Assembly (NCBI RefSeq): GCF_013299165.1
Contig: NZ_JAAFKD010000001.1
Location: forward strand, 124,001-188,000
From: Microcoleus sp. bin38.metabat.b11b12b14.051
Lineage (GTDB): Bacteria; Cyanobacteriota; Cyanobacteriia; Cyanobacteriales; Microcoleaceae
Direction: 5' to 3'
DNA length: 64,000 nt
The stretch's first letter is position 1, and the number at the start of each line of letters is the position of its first letter. This document shows, piece by piece, positions 36,858 to 47,900 of this stretch. The notes below the pieces were generated by a model. It had not been told where the DNA came from. It did no database searches and saw only the letters and a list, made by a program, of their open reading frames with translations. The position numbers and the translations under genes were made by a program.

Positions 36858-37727
36858 TTATCCCTCCTCCGAAATCCTCACCTTATTACCGATCAACTTG
36901 AGAAAACTTGCCCCAAAATGTTGAATTTCCAAAAAATTAGCATAAGCAGGAGTGGACTTATAAACCCTAAAAGTCCGCATAATTCCCAAAGTCGCCGCAC
37001 TTTCCAGCGGCCCGATAAAGCTAGTATCCCTGTCCAAAAAATGAGACTGTTTCGCCCAGTGAGCCATCTGTTCCCCATTCAAAAAATAGCAGCCAGAATG
37101 AGGATTCAAAGCCCGCTCAAAAGAGATACGCTGTTCCATGATTTTCCCCAATAACTGCGGCTGTTCCTCCACATTTTGAAATTTGGAAGTAGCTGTAACA
37201 TTTAAATCACCATCAATATATGCTTTAAAAACGGCGCCTTGAGGCGATATTTCATAGCGATTTGGTTGCAGCAAATTTCCAGGCCCCCCGTGATGCGTAA
37301 ACCAATTTAATTTACTGAAAAACCACGGATCGTGTAAAATTAAATCATCTTCCAAGTAACAAAAATAATCGTATTTGTCAAGACACGCTCGCAAAACTGC
37401 TTGACACTCAAACCCTAACAGCAGCGGTTCGCATTTGGTAGCGTGGTGCATAAAAGACCTTGGCTGTATCGGCAATTCAGCCAACAAATGATAGCCTTGA
37501 GTAGTGCAAACTACAATATCAATTTCGTGGTTTTGAGATTGATTTGCGGGAATAGTCGCACATTCACCAATGTGAATCATCGACTGAGATTTGCCGTACA
37601 AAGCTTGCAGCGATGTCACGCAAGCAGTTAAAGCATTCAGTCGCGGTTGGGGGTCGTTTCGCTGGGAAGCGTGTTTCCCGTCGCCGCTGGGATTGTAGAA
37701 GTGAGCAATTGTGAATAGAATTCGCAT
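36858..37727 (-). CDS. Putative glycosyltransferase of the GT-A type
   Basis: 289 residues. An LDKYDYFCYLEDDLILHDPW segment (about residues 115-135) has the acidic DXD-like EDD followed by a typical glycosyltransferase strand-helix; C-terminal ECYFLNGEQ-like and FIGPLESAATLGIMRTFRVY continue the fold. The opening MRILFTIAHFYNPSGDGKHA is common in cyanobacterial relatives. Sugar donor and acceptor unknown. It is on the minus strand with the methyltransferase-glycosyltransferase fusion upstream, separated by a 130-base repeat element. Belongs to the cell-surface polysaccharide region by context. Confidence 0.75.
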   Translation of the reverse strand: MRILFTIAHFYNPSGDGKHASQRNDPQPRLNALTACVTSLQALYGKSQSMIHIGECATIPANQSQNHEIDIVVCTTQGYHLLAELPIQPRSFMHHATKCEPLLLGFECQAVLRACLDKYDYFCYLEDDLILHDPWFFSKLNWFTHHGGPGNLLQPNRYEISPQGAVFKAYIDGDLNVTATSKFQNVEEQPQLLGKIMEQRISFERALNPHSGCYFLNGEQMAHWAKQSHFLDRDTSFIGPLESAATLGIMRTFRVYKSTPAYANFLEIQHFGASFLKLIGNKVRISEEG

Positions 37728-37774
37728 TGGTGTTGATTTAACAATTAAAAATTAAACAATAAAACAGAATACCG

Positions 37775-37907
37775 GGCGGTTGAAACCGCGTCTGTACAGA
37801 CACTCACGTGACGGGAGCAGGTTAAATACCTGACGGTGAACATTACGTTATTCTCTCTTTGTCGGCCTCCCGCGGACATCGTTTGTATAGCAGCGGTTTC
37901 AACCGCC
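37775..37907. repeat. GGCGGTTGAAACCGC inverted-repeat element
   Basis: GGCGGTTGAAACCGC (37775-37789) and GCGGTTTCAACCGCC (37893-37907) bound a 133-base element with inner CGTCTGTACAGAC and CCGCGGACATCGTTTGTATAG. Same family at 56283-56414 and, as partial copies, 62656-62766. Confidence 0.8.
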
Positions 37908-37961
37908 GTCTTATCCGCTCCCAAGCGTATTGCACAATAACCCCTATAAATATTACCGCAT

Positions 37962-39635
37962 TCAGTCTGCAAATAACTCCGGCAATCTTCCTTGCAACTC
38001 AGCATTCAAACGCGGTAACTCATCGCGCATTTGCAAGTACCAATCTCGCCGCTGCCGGTAGTGTCCGCACAGCAAGCGGTTGTCCCGCACCCATTCGTAA
38101 GCATTCGCTGCTATTTCCCGCCGCATAGAAGTGTCAGAAATCAGCGAATTAAGCTTATTTTCAAACTCTTTTCCATGTTTGTAAATCAATCCGGTTTCAC
38201 CTTCTACTATCGAATGTTCGTACAGGGTGGGACTTGCCAGTACCGCTACTCCCCGCGCTGCACATTCGATAAATTTCAAGTCAGATTTCATTTCGTTAAC
38301 TGGGTTGGAAACGAGCGGCAGTAAAGCGATATCGCAACTGTACATAATTTCTTGATACCGTTCGTAGCTGCAAAATGATTCAAATTGCTTTTGCTGTATT
38401 TCCAACGCTTCAAAAAATCTGCGGTCGTGGATGACTTTAACTCTAATCCGGTGTTTGTGTGCGACTAAAACTCGATTGAGCGCTGCCATAATCGGCTGCC
38501 AATCTTGTTCGCGATTGAGTGCACCAAAAAAGATGGTGACTGTATCTTCTACTGGGTAAATTCGCGGCGGAGGTAGATAAGCTAATTGATTGGGAAATAC
38601 GGCAACGTTATGATTGTAGTGCCGCAAAATTTTTGCGAGCGGTTCTGTCGTCGTTTGAACGCAGTGACAGCCGCGATAGCTGAGGTGATTGTTGTCTGCG
38701 TATTCGCGGCGGCGGATCGGGTTGTCGTCTATTTCTGCTACTATTAAATAGCCTTGTTGCAGCAGTTCTTTGAGTTTGGGAATGTAGGCGGGATATTGCA
38801 TGATTGTTCGCTGCCAGATGAAGACTTTTTCTTCTGCTGGTAGCCCAGGTATTGCTTCGGCTGTTTTGACAGCGGATGCGGTGCGGACACCGGGAATTGT
38901 GGCGCTAAATTTGTCGGGTTCCAAAACTCGCACGCGATCGCACCCGGTAGGAGCCATAATAATGGTTTGGATCAGCAGTCTGCGCGGCGTTACCGTCGAT
39001 TTGGTCGATCGCACGATATAATATTCAGCACCCGTTTCTGTAGCAAAATCGCTGGATTTCAGCTCTAAGGCCTTCACCATGGGATGCAGTAATTGCTGGA
39101 ATTGAGCAAAATTTTCTGTTTTGTGTCCCTTCCCTTGCAATTCATAAACTTGCAATCCGGCAGCAGCAAATAATGATTTAATACTTTCTAGGGTAAACCA
39201 GTGCTGCATCTTGCTGTCGGGATTTTCCCAATGTCCCCGCAACAAATTGACAATGCGCCGCCAATATTGAACGTTGGGAATTATCGCCAAAATTTGCCCC
39301 TCAGGATTCAGTAAAGCACTGTATTGCTTGAGAATATCCCACGGGTTTTTGAGATAGGGTAACAAGTCGCCAAAAATCAAGCAATCCACGCTTCCGGGGG
39401 CGATGTCGAGACTTTCGATCGCCAGTTCTTCAATATCGGCTACCGTCACCCAGTTTAGCCGATCGACCGCAATTTTAGCTTTTTGGCGATCGCATTCAAT
39501 GCCAATATACTGACAGTGGGGATTGCTCAGCTTGTACTGTTCGCCCATAGAACCCGTACCGCAGCCAATTTCCACAATCACTTTAGCATCCGGCGGTAGC
39601 AGTTTGAGGAGGTCGTGGTTGGGGCGATCGATCAC
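37962..39635 (-). CDS. SAM methyltransferase-glycosyltransferase fusion
   Basis: 557 residues in two modules. Residues about 1-220 are a class I methyltransferase with [19 protein letters not shown] (SAM-binding motif I) and [20 protein letters not shown]. Residues about 230-557 are a GT-B-like glycosyltransferase part: [40 protein letters not shown], and the donor-site region [20 protein letters not shown]. Probable role: modification of a surface glycan or glycolipid. It lies on the minus strand, divergent from the 1306-residue glycosyltransferase and upstream of another glycosyltransferase. Substrates unknown. Confidence 0.85.
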   Translation of the reverse strand: MIDRPNHDLLKLLPPDAKVIVEIGCGTGSMGEQYKLSNPHCQYIGIECDRQKAKIAVDRLNWVTVADIEELAIESLDIAPGSVDCLIFGDLLPYLKNPWDILKQYSALLNPEGQILAIIPNVQYWRRIVNLLRGHWENPDSKMQHWFTLESIKSLFAAAGLQVYELQGKGHKTENFAQFQQLLHPMVKALELKSSDFATETGAEYYIVRSTKSTVTPRRLLIQTIIMAPTGCDRVRVLEPDKFSATIPGVRTASAVKTAEAIPGLPAEEKVFIWQRTIMQYPAYIPKLKELLQQGYLIVAEIDDNPIRRREYADNNHLSYRGCHCVQTTTEPLAKILRHYNHNVAVFPNQLAYLPPPRIYPVEDTVTIFFGALNREQDWQPIMAALNRVLVAHKHRIRVKVIHDRRFFEALEIQQKQFESFCSYERYQEIMYSCDIALLPLVSNPVNEMKSDLKFIECAARGVAVLASPTLYEHSIVEGETGLIYKHGKEFENKLNSLISDTSMRREIAANAYEWVRDNRLLCGHYRQRRDWYLQMRDELPRLNAELQGRLPELFAD

Positions 39636-39994
39636 TTTACCTAAAATTCCTAATTAATTTATCGTAAAATCAAACAGAGCAACCATGCCGACCGACAACC
39701 AGCCGAAGGTTAGCATGGCGATGCCAGTATACAATGGCGATCGGCACAGTTGTCAAGGACTAAATTTTCAATTACCAACTCTTTATCTACCCTCTCTTCT
39801 CGCTCCTCTGCGTTTTCTGCGTCCTCTGCGGTTCATTTAAATCTGGTTCGCCAATCGCTATATGTTAGCAAATATTCAGCAAAAGTCTAACCTACTCTCA
39901 ACCCCTATCTCCCTTAGCCGAATTAAGACCTTCGATTAATGCAGCTTTTTTTGCAAAAAATTAACACAACAATTTACTAAATACATTAAAAACA
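39636..39994. other. Divergent intergenic region with CTCTGCGTTTTCTGCG repeat
   Basis: 359 bases between divergent glycan genes. Contains GCTCCTCTGCGTTTTCTGCG and TCCTCTGCGGTTCATTTAAA (about 39800-39842), the same family found before cbiO. No gene seen; promoters not placed. Confidence 0.5.
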
Positions 39995-42900
39995 ATGAAC
40001 CATAATCTAGGAATCAACATCAGCGGCTACATCAACGGCGAATTTGGCATAGGAGAAGGTGTCCGAGCCAACATCAGAGCTGTAGAAGCCGCCGGCATTC
40101 CCTTCACCCTCAACAATTTTACCCGCAGTCCCCACCGCAAGCAAGACACCACCTATCAAAAATTTAGCCCGGACAATCCCCATCCAGTAAACTTAATTCA
40201 AGTCAACGCCGACGAAGTTGCAACCTTTATCAAACATACAGACGCCAGCTATTTTGACAACAAATATAATATCGGCTTTTGGGCCTGGGAACTTCCCGGA
40301 TTTCCGCCCGCAAGCCAGCCTGCATTTGAGCGCTTTCATGAAATATGGACTTACAGCAATTATTGTGCAGAAGCTATTTCCGCAGTTTCGCCAATTCCGG
40401 TCATCAAAATCATGCCAAGTCTGGCGCTCGCCGCACCTAATTCGAGCAGAAAAGCACTGGATTTACCTAAAGATAAATTTATTTTTCTATTTGTATTCGA
40501 CTTTTCCAGCCGCATCGAGCGCAAAAATACTTTAGCTACTATTCAAGCATTTAAACAAGCTTTTGGCGACCATGACGGCGTATTGTTGATTGTCAAATCT
40601 TCCAACTCAAACAAATTTATACAGGCTCAAGCATCCTTAAACTCAGCCGTAGCAAATTGTGCAAATATCAAACACCTAGACGGGTATTTATCCAAAGATA
40701 AAATCAACGGTTTGCTTGACGCTTGCGACTGTTACGTATCGCTGCACCGTTGCGAAGGATTCGGCTTAACCATGGCTGAGGCGATGTTTTACGGCAAACC
40801 CGTAATTGCCACCGGTTATTCATCAAATACAGAATTTATGAATGTCGGAAATAGCTTTTTAGTCAAATATAAATTAATTTCCATTGAGGAAGATTGCGGG
40901 CCTTACAAAAAAGGCAATATTTGGGCACAGCCGGATATCGAACACGCTGCTGATTTAATGCGGTACGTGTTTAACAATTACCCAAAAGCTCAACAAATTG
41001 GAGCGGTAGCTGCTGAGGAAATTCAGACTTTACTCAACCCGCAAGTTACCGGGAATAAAATTAGAAAACGTCTCGAATATATCGCCGAGATTACCGATAA
41101 CTTTCAAAACTTGCCTCTGTCAGCCACAGCCAAAGCAAATTCTGCCCAAATTAGCCCAGACTTGCATAAAGATTCCGTGTCATTGCGAGGAACGAAGCAA
41201 TCTCATCGCCAAGTTGACTTGCAACCATCACACCCCAAAAGTCTATCAAAATCTGAAGTGCCAAACTGGCAGCCTTTGGTAAGCATTTGTATTCCGACAT
41301 ACAACGGAGAAGCATTTATTGAGGAAACAATCAAAAGCGCGATCGCCCAAACTTACCCTAACATAGAACTGATTGTATCCGACGACGGCTCCACAGACCG
41401 CACAATTGCGATCGCCCAATCTTTCCAATCCCAAACATCCGCCGACTTCCGCATCATCCTCCACCGCAACTACGGCTTATCACAAAACTGGAACTTCTGC
41501 ATCGAGCAAGCCAAAGGTGAATACATCAAATTTCTATTTCAAGATGACTTGCTCGAACCCGAATGTATCGAAAAAATGGTCGCCGTCGCCCAGCAACACC
41601 CAGACATAGGCATGGTTTTTTCCCCGCGCGGCATCACCATCGCCGCCGATGAATCTCACCCGATTTTGCGGAAAGCTTCCCAATCAATTAAAGATTTGCA
41701 CAAAAGTTGGTCGAATTTAAAATCTATTCAACCCGGTAAAGAATTGCTAGCAGATGCTAACTGCTTGAACAACCCCATCAACAAAATTGGCGAACCCAGT
41801 ACCGTCTTAATTGCTGCCCGAGTTTTTGCCGAAATAGGATTATTTGATTCGGGATTGTCTCAGTATGTAGACTTAGATATGTGGTGGCGGATTATGGGCA
41901 ACTATCACATCGGATTTGTAGACGAACAACTCTCCTCGCTGCGGATTCATCCCGAACAACAAACTTGGAAAAACTTCGCGGTTGGGGAAAATCAGAAAGA
42001 TGTTGTCAGATTTTACAAAAAATTACTAAACAATCCAGAATACAGTTTCCTAAATCCCGAAATTACCAACAAAATTAGCCAAAAATTGGCCTTGAGAACC
42101 CAGCCGAGTTTATCGGAATTGTCAGCACTGGTTGCACAGTACAAAAAATCACCTTCAAACGAGTCTGTTATCGCCCAACTGCGCCAATACCGCCAACAAA
42201 TAGCTGAAGGCTGGCTGAATTTACCAGCGGAAAAATTAGAAGCCGCTTACTCGCAAGCAGCAGGAAAAGCTCATAAATTGTTGCTAGATAGCGGGTTCAA
42301 AAATGAAAGTTTAACTGACTCAGAGCAAAGTTTTGTGCAGCAGTTATCCTCGCAACTTGTAGGAGGCGGGGAAATTGCCGAGCAGGTACAATATTATCTC
42401 GCAGCGATGCTGTATTGCGATGCTTATCAGTTGCCGCTAAAGTATAAAAATGCTGCGATTCCTCCCTGGTTTTTTGACGATTTTGTGACATTTATATTTC
42501 AGTCTCCCAATTATTTTAAACAAAATTGCGAAGTGGAAAGTTACTCGGCATATTTGCAGCAGTTAATCGAGTACGTCGCTGTTAATATCGCTAGTTTTCC
42601 CGAGGTGGAAGTTTGGCGTTATGTGGCGGCATTTATCGCGAAGAGTGTCAGCCTCCAAGCTTTGTATTTGAGTGAGGCAAATTTGCTCGATGTCTTGAGC
42701 CAGCGAGCGGATATTCTGGAATTTCATTTGCAAAATATTGGCTGTCAAATAGACTGGGATTTTGCTCCTAGAGTATCTGAGCCAACTAAAATTAGACTGG
42801 GATTCTTGCTTGACAAAATTAGTGCCGAATTAGAGACTTTTGTGGCAATTCCGAGTTTTGAATATTTAGATCGAGACAAATTTGAAATTATCCTGTATCA

Positions 42901-43915
42901 TTTCCAGGTAGAAGACGAGCCGCTGGCGAAATATTGCGAAAGTTGTGCCGACAAGCTGGTGCAACTGTCGGCAGATTTGCCTCTTCAAGTACAGGAAATT
43001 CGATCGCACGATTTAGATATTCTACTAATTAGCACCAATATCGCCGACACATCCCAACGGGGCGCGCTGCTGTGCTTGCACCGACTGGCGCGGGTACAAA
43101 TGGCTACCGCCGCCTCAACTCCCGCCACCACTGGCGCCCGCCATATCGATTATTTAATTGCTGGAGATTTGGCATTACCCGCAGGTGCAGCAGCAGAGTA
43201 TCGCGAAAAATTAATTGCTTTAGAAGGCTCGGGAGTTTGTTTTAGCAATCATGCAGCACCAGCAATTGCCACAGTTGAACCGACTCGTAGCAGTTGGGGA
43301 GCCACCGATGAATCTGTAGTGTTTTTCTCCTGTGCTCCGGCACGGACAATTATCCCAGAATTGCGAGAAACTTGGGCAACAATTATTGCCGCCGTACCGA
43401 ATTCTATTTTAGTTTTGTATCCCTTTGGCTCCCGCGCCGAAAACTATCCGACGGTGCCTTTTTACAACCAAATTCGATCGACCTTCCGGGAATTTGGCAT
43501 TGACAAACAGCGGGTAGTTGTGATACGAGCGCTACCAAATCGTGCAGATTGCATAAAATGTTTGGAATTAGCTGATATATATTTAGACTCCTATCCATAC
43601 AGCAGTGCCTGCTCCGGTGCAGAACCGCTGTTAGTGGGGTTGCCAGTGGTGACAAGAAAAGGGCAAAAAACTCGATCGTGCCAATCAGCAGCAGTCCTCG
43701 CAGAAGTGTTACTTCCGGAACTGGTAGCAAACAGCGAGAACTCTTATGTAGAGATAAGTACAGCACTGGGAACTAGCCCTGAAATGCGCCGGCACTATCG
43801 GGATCGAGTCCAGCACGCAATGGCGGCTAACCCCAAAATTCTCGACAGCCGCGCTTACTCCCATCAAATAGGCAAACTATTTGAAAGGAACACCGTCACG
43901 ATGCAAAGCGTCTAG
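39995..43915 (+). CDS. Three-module glycosyltransferase: GT-B + GT2 + O-GlcNAc-transferase-like
   Basis: 1306 residues. About 1-370: GT4-like GT-B module (GISGYINGEFGIGEGVRANI, DLPKDKFIFLFVFDFSSRIE, CYVSLHRCEGFGLTMAEAMF). About 427-680: GT2 module (PLVSICIPTYNGEAFIEETI, PNIELIVSDDGSTDRTIAIA, IKFLFQDDLLEPECIEKMV, DLDMWWRIMG). About 700-925: helical linker. About 930-1300: C-terminal part like SPINDLY/OGT (GT41) enzymes with RIRLGFLLDK-like start, RALPNRADCIKCLELADIYL and DSYPYSSACSGAEPLLVGLP. It probably builds or decorates surface glycans. An interspersed repeat is read in frame in the linker between modules one and two (about residues 393-405). Confidence 0.88.
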   Translation: MNHNLGINISGYINGEFGIGEGVRANIRAVEAAGIPFTLNNFTRSPHRKQDTTYQKFSPDNPHPVNLIQVNADEVATFIKHTDASYFDNKYNIGFWAWELPGFPPASQPAFERFHEIWTYSNYCAEAISAVSPIPVIKIMPSLALAAPNSSRKALDLPKDKFIFLFVFDFSSRIERKNTLATIQAFKQAFGDHDGVLLIVKSSNSNKFIQAQASLNSAVANCANIKHLDGYLSKDKINGLLDACDCYVSLHRCEGFGLTMAEAMFYGKPVIATGYSSNTEFMNVGNSFLVKYKLISIEEDCGPYKKGNIWAQPDIEHAADLMRYVFNNYPKAQQIGAVAAEEIQTLLNPQVTGNKIRKRLEYIAEITDNFQNLPLSATAKANSAQISPDLHKDSVSLRGTKQSHRQVDLQPSHPKSLSKSEVPNWQPLVSICIPTYNGEAFIEETIKSAIAQTYPNIELIVSDDGSTDRTIAIAQSFQSQTSADFRIILHRNYGLSQNWNFCIEQAKGEYIKFLFQDDLLEPECIEKMVAVAQQHPDIGMVFSPRGITIAADESHPILRKASQSIKDLHKSWSNLKSIQPGKELLADANCLNNPINKIGEPSTVLIAARVFAEIGLFDSGLSQYVDLDMWWRIMGNYHIGFVDEQLSSLRIHPEQQTWKNFAVGENQKDVVRFYKKLLNNPEYSFLNPEITNKISQKLALRTQPSLSELSALVAQYKKSPSNESVIAQLRQYRQQIAEGWLNLPAEKLEAAYSQAAGKAHKLLLDSGFKNESLTDSEQSFVQQLSSQLVGGGEIAEQVQYYLAAMLYCDAYQLPLKYKNAAIPPWFFDDFVTFIFQSPNYFKQNCEVESYSAYLQQLIEYVAVNIASFPEVEVWRYVAAFIAKSVSLQALYLSEANLLDVLSQRADILEFHLQNIGCQIDWDFAPRVSEPTKIRLGFLLDKISAELETFVAIPSFEYLDRDKFEIILYHFQVEDEPLAKYCESCADKLVQLSADLPLQVQEIRSHDLDILLISTNIADTSQRGALLCLHRLARVQMATAASTPATTGARHIDYLIAGDLALPAGAAAEYREKLIALEGSGVCFSNHAAPAIATVEPTRSSWGATDESVVFFSCAPARTIIPELRETWATIIAAVPNSILVLYPFGSRAENYPTVPFYNQIRSTFREFGIDKQRVVVIRALPNRADCIKCLELADIYLDSYPYSSACSGAEPLLVGLPVVTRKGQKTRSCQSAAVLAEVLLPELVANSENSYVEISTALGTSPEMRRHYRDRVQHAMAANPKILDSRAYSHQIGKLFERNTVTMQSV
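41172..41207. repeat. TCATTGCGAGGAACGAAGCA repeat inside a coding linker
   Basis: The core TCATTGCGAGGAACGAAGCA, also at 14220-14240 in a non-coding element, is read here in frame as SLRGTKQS between the first two modules of the large glycosyltransferase. Confidence 0.7.
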
Positions 43916-44047
43916 AAATAGACAGCAATAGCGTTAGCTTTCTTGACGCTCTGCTATCATCGGGAGGTTGACGGGTTAGTGGTTGTCGCTCTTTTCCTGC
44001 CACAACTAAATTAAAAGGGGAAGCGCAAGTCAGTTGGAGAAAAAAAA

Positions 44048-44797
44048 ATGACAGGACTTTTTCAAATAGGCGATAAATTACTGCAAGCTCAGGATATGCC
44101 ATCGCTCCTGAAGCGCTACCAGTTGATGCCCCAATTCTTGCGGGGTGTAATCATCGATCAAGCGATCGCATCATTTAGTTGCAGCGACGAAGAACGCACT
44201 TCCGCCGTCCTTGACTTTCTGGCACAGCACCAACTGACAGCCCCCGAAGCCAAAGAAGCTTGGCTGCGCAGCCAAAATATGACGGAAGAAGAACTTCAAG
44301 AGATGGCCGTCAGGCCCTTGCTGATCGAAAAATTTAAGCAAGAGACTTGGAGACCTAAAGTAGATAATTATTTTTTAACCCGCAAAGCCAGTCTAGACCA
44401 CGTAGTCTATTCCCTAGTACGCACCAAAAACCCAGCACTGGCAAACGAACTTTACTTTCGCATCCAGGAAGGGGAACAAACCTTTGCCGAAGTGGCCCGC
44501 GACTTCTCCGAAGGCCCAGAGTCCAAGTCAGGCGGCCTGTTAGGGCCAGTACCCCTCAGTCAGCCCCACCCGGCAATTAGTAAACTTTTGTCCGTCAGCC
44601 AGCCAAATCAACTCTGGACGCCGCGTCCTCTGGCAGAATGGATGGTAATTATTCGACTAGAAAAGTTCATGCCAGCCCAGCTCGACGAATCGATGCGGCT
44701 GCACTTGATTAACGAACTCTTTGAAACCTGGCTCGCCGAACAAATATCGAAAGTAGGCCCGCTACAGCCCTTCGCTTCTGTGTCTTCAATATCATGA
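44048..44797 (+). CDS. Parvulin-type peptidylprolyl isomerase of a secretion locus
   Basis: 249 residues. The N-terminal half is helical (SurA-like: ASFSCSDEERTSAVLDFLAQ), followed by a parvulin core (about 130-220: YFRIQEGEQTFAEVARDFSE, GPESKSGGLLGPVPLSQPHP, WMVIIRLEKFMP). It catalyses cis-trans prolyl isomerisation. No signal peptide is evident, so it likely acts in the cytosol. It is followed in the same direction by the C39-like ABC exporter and the HlyD adaptor, the arrangement of cyanobacterial type I secretion loci, where it may keep substrates export-competent. That role is inference. Confidence 0.85.
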   Translation: MTGLFQIGDKLLQAQDMPSLLKRYQLMPQFLRGVIIDQAIASFSCSDEERTSAVLDFLAQHQLTAPEAKEAWLRSQNMTEEELQEMAVRPLLIEKFKQETWRPKVDNYFLTRKASLDHVVYSLVRTKNPALANELYFRIQEGEQTFAEVARDFSEGPESKSGGLLGPVPLSQPHPAISKLLSVSQPNQLWTPRPLAEWMVIIRLEKFMPAQLDESMRLHLINELFETWLAEQISKVGPLQPFASVSSIS

Positions 44798-44883
44798 CCG
44801 AAAGCAGTTTTGTCAGGGTATCCCGGATTTAGCCGTGGAAACTTTAAAAAGCGTAGCACCCTGACAACAAGCCTCCGGATTCA

Positions 44884-44914
44884 ATCTAAAATCTAAAATC
44901 TAAAATCTAAAATC
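44884..44914. repeat. ATCTAAA heptamer tandem repeat ahead of the ABC exporter
   Basis: Four ATCTAAA units plus ATC end two bases before the ATG at 44917, so the repeat occupies the place of a ribosome-binding site. No Shine-Dalgarno sequence is visible. Confidence 0.8.
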
Positions 44915-44916
44915 GG

Positions 44917-47900
44917 ATGACTTCTTCCGCTGTTTCCCTCTCCCAAATTCAGGATTTCTTAGCTCAAACACCTCCCTTTGACCGACTGTCAGAGACGGAT
45001 CTAACGGCCTTGGTGGCTAAATGCCAGCTCCTAGGCTACCGGACGGGGCAACCCCTGTTTGAACGGGAAAAAATGCCGACTCAGGTGGCAATTATCTATC
45101 AAGGTCAGGCCCGGCTGTTGGGCTTTGACCAACGATCGCAGCGCCACGTCAGTTTGCGCTTGGCGCAGCCCCAAGAAATTCTGGGCTGGGCGGGTTTGGT
45201 GCGGGGAGTTCCGTGCGAAACGGCGATCGCCTCTACAGAGGTTGTGGCGATCGTCCTACCTGCTGAAGATTTCCTGAACGTACTGGAAAAACAGCCGAAA
45301 TTTGGAGAAGCCTTTCGCAAACATAGTTCATTAAGCGAAGTATTTGAACTGTTGAGCCTGGAATTGCAGCGCCAAGCCGACGGCACATCCAATCTCAAGG
45401 AACTTACCCTGCACGCTTGGCAAGACGCGACAGTTGTCAACGTCCCCAACGGTAACAAAAAAACTCAAGACCTCGCTAAAGAGCTAGATGCCGATCGAAT
45501 TTGGCTCGTCAGCAGCGGCGTCTTGGGCGAGTTTCCCACCGGCAGCCGCTTCTCTGCGGAAAATGCAGCTAAATCCTTAAAAGTAGAAGGCCCCGCCGGC
45601 GCCCGCTTGGTCGGCTTCCGGGAACCCCCAGAATCACCACCAGAAAAAGCTCCCCCAGATGACGAGACAGATCCTCCTGTCTCTGTGGTGAAGCCGCCCG
45701 GTGGCAAATTCAGAGAGATTATAGTCGCCCCCGTTACCCCGCCAGACCCCGGCATCGTATCACCAGATACGGCGAAATACCCTGTTTTCCGCGCCAAAGG
45801 GCAAATAGATGCCCCGCTAGCTTGCTTCCAAATGTTGAGCAAGTATTTCGGCATCAAATTTCGCCGAGATATCATCCGCAAAGTTCTAGAAAATCAGTTA
45901 AAAACCGCTGGTGTGATTAACCTGCAAGCCTGCGGCGCGATCGCCCAAAGCATCGGCCTGACACCTCAATTGGCGCAAGTCCCCGCAGCAGCCATCAACC
46001 GCATCAAAGCTCCCGTAATGATTAAATGGGAAGATAGCTTTGCGATCGTTTACAGCATCACCGAGCAAGAATTGGTGCTAGCGAGCCCAGAAAAAGGGCT
46101 GATGCGGAAGCGAGTACCTCAGTTTACAGAAATCTGGGGAGAACTAGGAGAAGTCCTGCTACTGCAAGCGCCGCAAGTCGAACAAAAAGAGCAGTTCAGC
46201 TTCTGGTGGTTTGTGCCCGCGCTGATGGAACACAAAACAGTATTTATTGAGGTGTTGCTCGCCTCGTTTTTTGTACAGCTATTCGGTCTTGCTAATCCAT
46301 TAATCAGCCAAGTAATTATTGATAAAGTATTAGGTCAGCGCAGCATTGACACCTTAGATATTTTGGGGGCATTTCTGTTAGGTGTCGCCCTGTTTGAAGG
46401 ACTGCTCAACGGTTTGCGTACCTTCTTGTTTGTAGATACTTCCAACCGCATCGATGTCAAATTGAGTGCGGAGGTAATCGACCACTTGCTGCGGCTGCCC
46501 CAAAATTACTTTGACAACCGGCGCGTGGGAGATTTGGTTTACAAATTCAGCATGATGGGCCAAATTCGAGAATTCATGACGAGTACAGCTCTGACAGTGG
46601 TTCTCGACGCAGTATTCTCGGTGGTTTACGTCGCCGTGATGCTTTCCTACAGCGTGCAGCTAACCTTCGTATCTTTGGCCGTGGTACCGATACTGGCGCT
46701 GATGATTATTCTGATCAACCCGCTGGTGCTGCGCTTGATTAAACAAAGAAATATGCGTTTTGCTGACTCTCAATCTTATCTAGTGGAAGTAGTCAGCGGA
46801 ATTCAAACTGTTAAGGCTCAAAATATTGAATTAAAATCCCGCTGGGAGTGGTCGAGCCGCTATGCAAAATATATTACAGCTAGTTTTAAAACAATTCTAA
46901 CCGGGACTACGGCAGGTACAATTAGCAGCTTTTTAAACCAAGTAGGTAACTTAGCTCAGTTGTGGGTGGGAGCTTATTTGGTACTGAAAAATGACATTAC
47001 TTTGGGTCAGTTGATTGCTTTCCGAATTATTTCCGGTAACGTGACTGGTTCGCTGCTGAGGTTTGTGAGCGTGTGGCAAAGTTTCCAAGAAGTGTCGATG
47101 TCGATCGATATGCTCAAGGATATTGTCGATAAGCCCACGGAAACCAGCGAGGAAGACAGGAGCAATATCCCGTTACCTGCAATTCAAGGGCAGGTTACTT
47201 ATGAAGAGGTTTCCTTCCGATTCTTGGAGAGCGGGCCGCTACAATTGGCGAATGTGAACTTAGAATTTCCTCAGGGCAGTTTTGTGGGAATTGTGGGGGG
47301 AAGTGGTTCCGGTAAAAGTACGGCGATGAAGCTGTTGCAGCGTCTTTATGCGCCGCTGTCGGGCCGGATTTTTATTGACGGCTATGACATTGCTAAGGTG
47401 GAACTGTACTCGCTACGCAGTCAGCTTGGGGTGGTGTTGCAAGATACTTTGCTGTTTAACTGTAGTGTCCAAGAAAATATTGCTCTGAGCAATCCCGATG
47501 CGAGTACGGATGAGATTGTACGAGCTGCAAAACTAGCGGTAGCTCACGACTTTATCATGGGCTTGCCCGCTGGGTACAATACGATCGTGGGAGAACGCGG
47601 TGCATCGCTTTCTGGGGGTCAACGGCAGCGTTTGGCGATCGCCCGGACAATTTTGCAAAACCCAAGACTGCTGATTTTAGACGAAGCTACAAGCGCCCTG
47701 GACTACCATTCCGAACGTCAAGTTTGCAACAACTTAGCAGAATCGTTCGCTGGCCGCACGGTGTTTTTCATCACTCACCGCCTGACTACAATCCAAAACG
47801 CCGACGTAATTATTATGATGGATCAAGGTTCTGTAGTCGAGCGCGGAACGCATAAAGAATTAATGGCTCTTAAAGGGCGTTACTACTGCCTGTTCCAGCA

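Noticed and set aside
36405-37154. Open frame of 249 codons with repeated MRTKVLTTNLYSFVV units
   Set aside because: It is the 66-base hairpin array read through; unit length is a multiple of three, so no stop appears. It also overlaps a real gene on the other strand.
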